Positions 13,137 to 17,965 of a stretch of 17,965 nucleotides of DNA are shown in pieces. The notes beneath the pieces were generated by a model. The model saw only the letters and a program-made list of their open reading frames with translations. It did no database searches and was not told the origin of the DNA. The DNA is from JBQCHF01 sp051953655 (GTDB lineage Bacteria; Actinomycetota; Actinomycetes; Motilibacterales; Motilibacteraceae): positions 1 to 17,965 of the forward strand of contig JBQCIO010000263.1 in assembly GCA_051953655.1 (NCBI GenBank). The letters run 5' to 3'. The translations under genes were made by a program, and so were the position numbers. Position 1 is the first letter of the stretch; every line of letters begins with the position of its first letter.

Positions 13137-14204
13137 ATGAGCCTGCTGTCCCAGCCCTACGCCCTGCGCGGTCTCACCATCCGGAACCGCGCCTGGGTCT
13201 CGCCCATGTGCCAGTACTCCGCCGTCGACGGCGTGCCGCAGGACTGGCACCTGGTCCACCTCGGCTCGCTGGCCCGCGGCGGCGCCGGCCTGGTGATCGC
13301 CGAGGCCACCGCGGTCTCCCCGCGCGGGCGGATCAGCCCGCAGGACACCGGCCTGTGGGACGAGGAGCAGGCCCAGGCGTGGGCGCCGATCGTCCGCTTC
13401 GTCAAGGCGCAGGGCGCGGCGGCGGGCGTGCAGCTGGCGCACGCCGGGCGCAAGGCCTCCACCCGGGTGCCGTGGGAGGGCCGCGGCAGCGTGCCGCACG
13501 ACGAGGGGGGCTGGATCACCGAAGCGCCGTCGGCCCTCGCGTTCAGCGGCTACGACACCCCGCGGGAGATGACCCGCGCCGACATGATCAACGTGATCGA
13601 CGGCTTCGTGGCCGCCGCCCGGCGCGCGCACGCGGTCGGCTTCGACGTCGTGGAGATCCACGCCGCGCACGGCTACCTGCTGCACCAGTTCCTCTCGCCG
13701 CTGTCCAACCAGCGCACCGACGGCTACGGCGGCGGGCTGGAGGAGCGGCTGCGCTTCCCGCTCGAGGTCGTCGAGGCGGTCCGGGCCGAGTGGCCCGAGG
13801 ACAAGCCGCTGCTCGTGCGCGTCTCGGCCACCGACTGGGCCGAGGGCGGCTGGGACGCCGACCAGACCGTGGAGCTGGCCCGCCGGCTGCGCGAGCGCGG
13901 CGTCGACCTCGTCGACGTCTCCACCGGCGGCCTGGTGCCCGACGCCCAGATCCCGGTCGGCCCCGGCTACCAGGTGCCTTTCGCCGAGCGCATCCGCCGC
14001 GAGGCCGGCATCGCCACCGCAGCCGTCGGCCTGATCACCGAGCCCAAGCAGGCCGAGGACGTCCTGGCCACCGGCGCCGCCGACGCCGTCCTGCTCGCCC
14101 GCGAGCTGCTGCGCGACCCGCACTGGCCGCTGCGCGCCTTCACCGAGCTCGGCGACGACGTCGCCTGGCCGGTGCAGTACGACCGGGCCAAGTCGCGCGG
14201 CTGA
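13137..14204 (+). CDS. NADH:flavin oxidoreductase, Old Yellow Enzyme family (YqjM-like)
   Basis: A 355-aa FMN-dependent ene-reductase expected to reduce activated C=C bonds of enones, maleimides or nitro-olefins using NAD(P)H. The YqjM or thermophilic-like subgroup is indicated by Cys25 and Tyr27 in SPMCQYS. Other landmarks are substrate-binding His175 and His178 with Tyr180 in EIHAAHGYLLHQ, the SPLSNQRTDGYGG motif, and the QLAHAGRKAS flavin-contact segment. The length is normal for a single-domain enzyme with no Fe-S or reductase extension. The ATG start has GAAGGTG nine bases upstream; earlier in-frame starts are less protein-like. It is transcribed away from the small membrane protein and is followed by a strong hairpin terminator. 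The physiological role in such bacteria is usually electrophile or oxidative-stress detoxification, but the true substrate is not evident. Confidence 0.92.
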   Translation: MSLLSQPYALRGLTIRNRAWVSPMCQYSAVDGVPQDWHLVHLGSLARGGAGLVIAEATAVSPRGRISPQDTGLWDEEQAQAWAPIVRFVKAQGAAAGVQLAHAGRKASTRVPWEGRGSVPHDEGGWITEAPSALAFSGYDTPREMTRADMINVIDGFVAAARRAHAVGFDVVEIHAAHGYLLHQFLSPLSNQRTDGYGGGLEERLRFPLEVVEAVRAEWPEDKPLLVRVSATDWAEGGWDADQTVELARRLRERGVDLVDVSTGGLVPDAQIPVGPGYQVPFAERIRREAGIATAAVGLITEPKQAEDVLATGAADAVLLARELLRDPHWPLRAFTELGDDVAWPVQYDRAKSRG

Positions 14205-14220
14205 CGGCGCTTTCCTCACC

Positions 14221-14262
14221 CCACCCCCTCGCCGTGATCATGCGTGAACGGTGAGGGGGTGG
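14221..14262 (+). terminator. Strong hairpin terminator after the Old Yellow Enzyme gene
   Basis: The arms at 14221-14235 (CCACCCCCTCGCCGT) and 14248-14262 (ACGGTGAGGGGGTGG) pair at 14 of 15 positions plus one G-T, with a 12-nt loop. The hairpin starts 17 bp after the stop codon. There is no long T-tract, as is usual in actinobacteria. The loop-proximal GTGATCATGC (14234-14243) recurs inverted at 14669-14678, at the far end of this intergenic region. Confidence 0.6.
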
Positions 14263-14298
14263 CGGCTGTTCGTCGCAGGCTGCGGTTCTCGCGGTGGT

Positions 14299-14611
14299 GA
14301 AGGGCGCTGGTGACGGGGGAGCCCCGCACGGTGCCGGTTCCGGCGGCCCGCGTCGATCGGCCGGTGCGCGGCGGGATTGGGTGAAGGGGCCCTTCGTTCG
14401 AACCTATGGAACAGATCCGCCCTTCATGCGGGCCGGATCGGGTGAGGGGCACCCTCACCCAACCGCCGTTGGGTCAGGGGCACCCGGAACCAGACCTATT
14501 GGCTCTGGGTGCCCCTGACCCAATGCGGATGATCTTTCCAGCTCGGTGGGCGCCGCAGCCGGGCCGCCCGACGTCGGCGCCCACCCGTCGCCCCGTCACC
14601 AGCGCCTTTCC
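14299..14611. repeat. Intergenic inverted-repeat element, copy C
   Basis: Left terminus AAGGGCGCTGGTGACGGGG (14300-14318) and right terminus CCCCGTCACCAGCGCCTTT (14591-14609) are inverted copies, differing at one base over 19. The interior of about 270 bp has no convincing ORF but contains an array of four 18-bp motifs and several perfect hairpins. The element lies between convergent genes (stops at 14204 and 14675), as copy B does. Confidence 0.85.
14376..14524. repeat. Four-copy 18-bp motif array inside element C
   Basis: Copies of RTYGGGTSARGGGCACCC occur at 14376 (variant, with GGGGCCC), 14437-14454 and 14468-14485 in direct orientation, and inverted at 14507-14524. The last two form a perfect 17-bp stem (14469-14485 with 14507-14523) and a 21-nt loop. 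The second also makes its own hairpin, GGGTGAGGG (14440-14448) with CCCTCACCC (14452-14460). The first and third copies are both followed by a related ACCTATGG or ACCTATTGG tail, suggesting an older direct duplication. Confidence 0.8.
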
Positions 14612-14674
14612 CCCGTCTCGTGGACCGGCGCCGGAACACCAAGAACCGTGAGGGCCCACACCATTCCTGCATGA

Positions 14675-15565
14675 TCACGACGTGAGGGCGAGCGCGGCCT
14701 CCACCACGGCGTCGGCGTGGGTGTCCGGCAACCAGTGGCTGGCGCCGGCGAGGGCTTGGAACCGGTAGGGCCCGGTCACGAACTGCCCGCACAGCTGCGC
14801 GGCCTGGCGGCCCACGGCGAGGTCCTGGTCGCCCCACAGGAACGTCGTCGGCGCCTCGACGTCGGGGACGGCGGCGAACTCCGGGCCGGTCATCGCGCGG
14901 TACCAGCCCAGCGCGCCGGCGAGCAGCGCGCGGTCGGTGAACGGCTCGACGTAGGCGTCCAGCTGCTCGGGGGACAGCCCGCTGCCGTCGTACATCGCGC
15001 GCAGCCGGGCCGCGCCGTCGGAGAGCAGCACGTCCTCGGCGTGGCCGACCTCCCGGAACAGACGCATGTACGCCGAGCGCGCCTGCTGGTCCGGGTCGGC
15101 GCGCAGGGCGGCGCCGTAGGCGCGGGGGTGCGGCAGCGAGACCGCCACCAGCGCGCGAACCCGGTCGGGGTGGTGCCCGGCGAGGCCCCAGGCGGCGATG
15201 GCGCCCCAGTCGTGGCCGACCACCAGGGCTCGCTCGGCGTCGACGTCGTCGAGCACCGCGAGCGCGTCGGCCACCACCACCGGCAGGGCGTAGGCCGCGG
15301 CGTCGGAAGGCCGGGCGCCGGGGGAGTAGCCGCGCTGGTCGGGCACCACGACCCGCAGCCCGGCCGCCGCCAGCCGCGGCGCCACCGCGTGCCAGCACGC
15401 CGCCCCCTGCGGGAAGCCGTGCAGCAGCAGCGCCACCGGTCCGTCGGCGGGACCGAGCAGGTGGACGTCGAGGGACAGGCCGTCGGGCCGCCCGACGGTC
15501 CGGTGCTCCTGGGCCCAGGGGGTGGCAGGGGGACGGCCGGCGGCCTCGGGCTGCGGGTGGCTCAT
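14675..15565 (-). CDS. Alpha/beta hydrolase with Asp nucleophile, epoxide hydrolase-like
   Basis: A 296-aa alpha/beta-hydrolase. The nucleophile elbow is VVGHDWGA with Asp119, as in epoxide hydrolases and haloalkane dehalogenases, rather than Ser as in esterases. The oxyanion segment is LLHGFPQG (48-54), the acid is Asp246 or Asp248 in LWGDQD, and the base is His277 in AGASHWLPD. HGFPQ and VPDQRGYSPGARP match the epoxide hydrolase branch, whose lid tyrosines could include those in SAYMRLF or YDGSG. The expected reaction is epoxide hydrolysis to a diol in the cytoplasm; the substrate is unknown. ATG 15565 has no Shine-Dalgarno. A TACCGT -10-like hexamer on the minus strand (15577-15572) ends six bases before it, suggesting a leaderless transcript. 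It is divergent from the malic enzyme gene and convergent with the Old Yellow Enzyme gene. Confidence 0.88.
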   Translation of the reverse strand: MSHPQPEAAGRPPATPWAQEHRTVGRPDGLSLDVHLLGPADGPVALLLHGFPQGAACWHAVAPRLAAAGLRVVVPDQRGYSPGARPSDAAAYALPVVVADALAVLDDVDAERALVVGHDWGAIAAWGLAGHHPDRVRALVAVSLPHPRAYGAALRADPDQQARSAYMRLFREVGHAEDVLLSDGAARLRAMYDGSGLSPEQLDAYVEPFTDRALLAGALGWYRAMTGPEFAAVPDVEAPTTFLWGDQDLAVGRQAAQLCGQFVTGPYRFQALAGASHWLPDTHADAVVEAALALTS

Positions 15566-15571
15566 GGCCGC

Positions 15572-15577
15572 ACGGTA
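15572..15577 (-). promoter_or_regulatory. Candidate -10 element for leaderless hydrolase mRNA
   Basis: On the minus strand this reads TACCGT, matching the TAnnnT -10 pattern. It lies six bases before the ATG at 15565, the spacing expected if transcription begins at the start codon. No clear -35 is visible, so support is limited. Confidence 0.35.
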
Positions 15578-15679
15578 GGGGCTCGGCCGTCCGCCCGCCC
15601 GTTCCACGCCGCCCCGGATCCTCAAGAGAGCCCCGACCCCGTTGCTCCCTCCCCGGGGGCGAGGAGCATGATTCCGCCC

Positions 15680-17080
15680 ATGCCTGGCGCCCCCTCCGTC
15701 TCCAACTCCGTCACCGTCCGGCTCGAGGCCCCGGCCCGCGGCCACGCCGTGAGCCGGCTGGCCACCGCCGTGGAGCAGGCCGGCGGCCACGTCACCGCCA
15801 TCGACGTCACCGAGTCCGGCCGCGAGCACCTGGTCGTCGACATCACCGTGGCCGCCCGCGACGTCGAGCACGCGGGTGTCCTGGTGGACGCCATGCGGGC
15901 CGTGGACGGGGTGCGGGTCGGCAAGGTCAGTGACCGCACCTTCCTGGTGCACCTCGGGGGCACGATCGAGGTCACCCCCAAGGTCCCGCTGCGCAACCGC
16001 GACGACCTCTCGATGGTCTACACGCCCGGCGTGGCCCGGGTGAGCCAGGCGCTGGCCGAGAACCCCGACGACGCCCGCCGGCTCACCATCAAGCGCAACA
16101 CGGTGGCCGTGGTCACCGACGGCTCGGCGGTGCTGGGGCTGGGCAACCTCGGCGCCATCCCGGCCCTGCCGGTGATGGAGGGCAAGGCGGCGCTGTTCAA
16201 GCGGTTCGCCGGCATCGACGCCTTCCCGATCTGCCTGGACACCCAGGACACCGACGAGCTGGTGCGCACCATCCAGCTGATCGCCCCGGGGTTCGCCGGC
16301 ATCAACCTCGAGGACATCAGCGCGCCGCGCTGCTTCGAGGTGGAGCGGCGCCTGCGCGAGCTGCTGGACATCCCGGTCTTCCACGACGACCAGCACGGCA
16401 CCGCGATCGTCGTGCTGGCCGCGCTGCTCAACGCCCTGCGGGTGGTGGACAAGGAGCTCTCGCAGGTGCGGATCTCCATGTCCGGCGCGGGCGCCGCCGG
16501 CACCGCGATCCTGTCGCTGCTGCTGGCCGCGGGCGCCAAGGACGTCGTCGTGTGCGACGTCAAGGGGGCGGTGCACCTGGGCCGCGACGACCTCACCCCG
16601 GCCATGCGCTGGATCGCGGAGAACACCAACCGCGAGAACTACACCGGCGACCTCAAGGGCGCGATGCGTGGCGCGGACGTGTTCGTGGGCGTCTCGGCCG
16701 GCGACCTGCTCGACGGCGAGGACATCTCCACCATGGCCTCGGACGCGATCGTGTTCGCCCTGGCCAACCCGGTCCCGGAGGTCGACCCGGAGGTGGCGGC
16801 CGAGACCGCCACCGTGGTGGCCCCCGGCCGCAGCGACCACCCCAACCAGATCAACAACGTGCTGGCCTTCCCCGGCGTCTTCCGCGGCCTGCTCGACGCC
16901 GGCAGCCGCTCGGTCACCACCGAGGTGCTGCTCGCGGCGGCCCGCGCCCTGGCCGGCGTGGTGGCCGACCACGAGCTCAACCCGCAGTACATCGTGCCCA
17001 GCGTCTTCCACCCGGACCTGGTCACCACGGTCGCCACCGCCGTCGCCGACGCCGCCCGCGGGAGCGACGCCGCCGGCTGA
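15680..17080 (+). CDS. NAD(P)-dependent malic enzyme with N-terminal ACT domain
   Basis: A 466-aa protein. Residues about 9-90 resemble an ACT domain (SVTVRLEAPARGHAVSRLATAVEQAGG), a likely allosteric ligand-binding unit. The remainder is a short-type bacterial malic enzyme that oxidatively decarboxylates malate to pyruvate and CO2, linking the TCA cycle to pyruvate and NAD(P)H supply. Catalytic and metal residues are visible: Tyr114 in VYTPGVAR, Lys169 in EGKAALFK, Glu211-Asp212 in NLEDISAP and Asp236-Asp237 in FHDDQHGTA. The dinucleotide-binding loop is SGAGAAGTA (268-276). Cofactor preference is uncertain. ATG 15680 is preferred; AGGAG lies 13 bases upstream, and a CATGAT -10-like sequence seven bases upstream would also allow leaderless translation. 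ATG 15668 would add four residues but sits one base from the AGGAG. It is divergent from the hydrolase. Confidence 0.93.
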   Translation: MPGAPSVSNSVTVRLEAPARGHAVSRLATAVEQAGGHVTAIDVTESGREHLVVDITVAARDVEHAGVLVDAMRAVDGVRVGKVSDRTFLVHLGGTIEVTPKVPLRNRDDLSMVYTPGVARVSQALAENPDDARRLTIKRNTVAVVTDGSAVLGLGNLGAIPALPVMEGKAALFKRFAGIDAFPICLDTQDTDELVRTIQLIAPGFAGINLEDISAPRCFEVERRLRELLDIPVFHDDQHGTAIVVLAALLNALRVVDKELSQVRISMSGAGAAGTAILSLLLAAGAKDVVVCDVKGAVHLGRDDLTPAMRWIAENTNRENYTGDLKGAMRGADVFVGVSAGDLLDGEDISTMASDAIVFALANPVPEVDPEVAAETATVVAPGRSDHPNQINNVLAFPGVFRGLLDAGSRSVTTEVLLAAARALAGVVADHELNPQYIVPSVFHPDLVTTVATAVADAARGSDAAG

Positions 17081-17104
17081 CGGCCGCTGCTGACGGCTCA
17101 GGGT

Positions 17105-17132
17105 GGCCGCCCGGGTACCACCGGTGGCGGCC
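17105..17132 (+). terminator. Hairpin after the malic enzyme gene
   Basis: GGCCGCC (17105-17111) pairs with GGCGGCC (17126-17132) over a 14-nt loop, 25 nt beyond the malic enzyme stop. A second small palindrome, GGCTG-TG-CAGCC, follows at 17133-17144. A CCGGC-TTTT-GCCGG hairpin lies at 17156-17169. Together they make a plausible T-less termination zone. Confidence 0.4.
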
Positions 17133-17181
17133 GGCTGTGCAGCCGCCCACTCCTTCCGGCTTTTGCCGGTGTGACCGGTGC

Positions 17182-17201
17182 GCGCCCGCGGAAGCGGGCG
17201 C
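17182..17201 (+). promoter_or_regulatory. GNRA-capped hairpin upstream of the transglycosylase
   Basis: GCGCCCGC (17182-17189) and GCGGGCGC (17194-17201) form a perfect 8-bp G/C stem closed by a GGAA tetraloop of the GNRA type, which is especially stable as RNA. It ends 41 bp before the GTG of the lytic transglycosylase. It could be a leader structure, or the last of the hairpins ending malic enzyme transcription. Confidence 0.4.
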
Positions 17202-17242
17202 AGGATGGCTGGCGACGTGCCGTCGATCCGCGGGGGAGTCGC

Positions 17243-17965
17243 GTGGTCCGTTCCGCCGCCGCCGCCGCGCGCGCCGGCTCCCTCGCCGCCGTGCGGGCCG
17301 GTCTGGCACCGGTGCTCGCGGGCGGCGCCGTCGCCGGCCTGCTGCTGGGCAGCAGCCTGCTGCCGCGCCCGTCCGGGTCGGTCCAGGCGGTGCCCGCCCC
17401 CTCCCCGCACGGCGGGCTCGCGGTCGCCCCCGCTCCCCGTTCGGGCGTCACCGTGCCCGACGGCCGTCCGCTCGACGTCGCCTCGCTGCCGCCCACCGTC
17501 CCGGCCTCGGTCACCCAGGTGCAGCTGCGGGCCACGCCCCCGCCCACCGCCGGCGTGACCCCCACGCCCACGCCCACCCCGGCCCCGGCCGACCCGGTGG
17601 CGGCCGCCCGCGGGCTCACCGCGTCGGGCATCCCCGTGCGCGCGCTCGCCGCCTACTCCGCGGCCGCCGGCGCCCTGGACCGCGCCGAGCCCCCGTGCCG
17701 GCTGGACTGGCCGCGGCTGGCGGCCATCGGCCGGGGGGAGTCCAACCACGGGCGGTTCGGCGGCCGCGTGCTCGGCGTCGACGGCCGCAGCCGGCCCGAC
17801 ATCGTCGGCCCGGCGCTCGACGGCAAGGGCTTCGCACTGGTGCGAGACACCGACGGCGGCCGCCTGGCCGGCGACCCCCCCTACGACCGCGCGGTCGGCC
17901 CGATGCAGGTCCTGCCCGGCACCTGGGCCGTGGTCGGCGTCGCCGCCGCCGGCGCCGGCACCGCC
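17243..17965 (+). CDS. Secreted lytic transglycosylase-like protein, 3'-truncated
   Basis: The first 241 residues of a gene that runs off the window. An N-terminal basic stretch and hydrophobic segment (about 12-42, VRAGLAPVLAGGAVAGLLLG) form a signal peptide or anchor. A long Pro/Ala/Thr-rich linker follows, including TPTPTPTPAPADP. The globular part begins near IPVRALAAYSAAAGALD. It contains LAAIGRGESNHGRFGG, whose Glu is the likely catalytic acid of the SLT/lysozyme-like fold, and AVGPMQVLPGTWAVVG, a typical transglycosylase motif. Expected activity is non-hydrolytic cleavage of peptidoglycan glycan strands at the cell envelope. The GTG start has GGGGGAG four bases upstream; an ATG at 17205 is in another frame. 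It is co-oriented with the malic enzyme but separated by 162 bp of hairpin-rich DNA, so probably independently controlled. Confidence 0.85.
   Translation, partial: MVRSAAAAARAGSLAAVRAGLAPVLAGGAVAGLLLGSSLLPRPSGSVQAVPAPSPHGGLAVAPAPRSGVTVPDGRPLDVASLPPTVPASVTQVQLRATPPPTAGVTPTPTPTPAPADPVAAARGLTASGIPVRALAAYSAAAGALDRAEPPCRLDWPRLAAIGRGESNHGRFGGRVLGVDGRSRPDIVGPALDGKGFALVRDTDGGRLAGDPPYDRAVGPMQVLPGTWAVVGVAAAGAGTA

Noticed and set aside
14205..14674. CRISPR array
   Set aside because: The repeated 18-mers are unevenly spaced (61, 31 and 39 bp), one is inverted, and no cas gene is near.
17085..17242. c-di-AMP (ydaO-type) riboswitch upstream of the lytic transglycosylase
   Set aside because: This was considered because such genes are often controlled that way, but the conserved riboswitch sequences are absent and the leader is short.

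Overview
This 18 kb window is chromosomal DNA from a very high-GC actinobacterium, most likely a member of the Geodermatophilaceae or a close relative. That placement is an inference from about 75% GC, frequent GTG starts, a mycothiol-dependent formaldehyde dehydrogenase, an ANTAR regulator, CHASE3-kinase and PP2C signalling, and a Blh-type carotenoid oxygenase. I see no transposase, phage gene, CRISPR array, tRNA or rRNA.

Layout. Positions 1-1634 hold a formaldehyde-detoxification pair: a 5'-truncated S-(hydroxymethyl)mycothiol dehydrogenase overlapping a metallo-beta-lactamase-fold hydrolase by one base. A patatin-like hydrolase (1728-2633) and an ANTAR-GAF-PAS-like regulator (2762-4216) follow. 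An aldo/keto reductase (4497-5363) ends inside a short tandem repeat, and a Pth2-type protein (5456-6253) comes next. On the minus strand lie a Brp/Blh beta-carotene 15,15'-dioxygenase (7329-6268) and a small unknown protein (7919-7521). A 71-aa plus-strand protein (8081-8296) and a minus-strand secreted or membrane protein (8996-8526) converge.

A 474-bp gene-free stretch with a large nested inverted repeat precedes a three-gene signalling operon (9471-12747). The operon encodes a receiver-PP2C phosphatase, a CHASE3-HAMP histidine kinase and an Rcp1-type stand-alone receiver, each joined by a 4-bp overlap. One histidine kinase therefore lies between two receivers, one of which carries a phosphatase output. 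A small membrane protein (minus) converges on this operon, and an Old Yellow Enzyme (13137-14204) starts divergently from that small gene. A 470-bp repeat-rich intergenic region separates the Old Yellow Enzyme gene from a convergent Asp-nucleophile alpha/beta hydrolase (15565-14675). An ACT-domain malic enzyme (15680-17080) and the N-terminal part of a secreted lytic transglycosylase (17243 to the window end) complete the window.

The most notable non-coding signal is a family of three intergenic elements (about 4238-4329, 8335-8504 and 14299-14611). Each is bounded by the same inverted sequence, GGCGCTGGTGACGG and its complement, but the interiors are unrelated. Each lies just beyond a gene 3' end, and two lie between convergent genes. 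The largest also contains four copies of an 18-bp motif that form strong hairpins.
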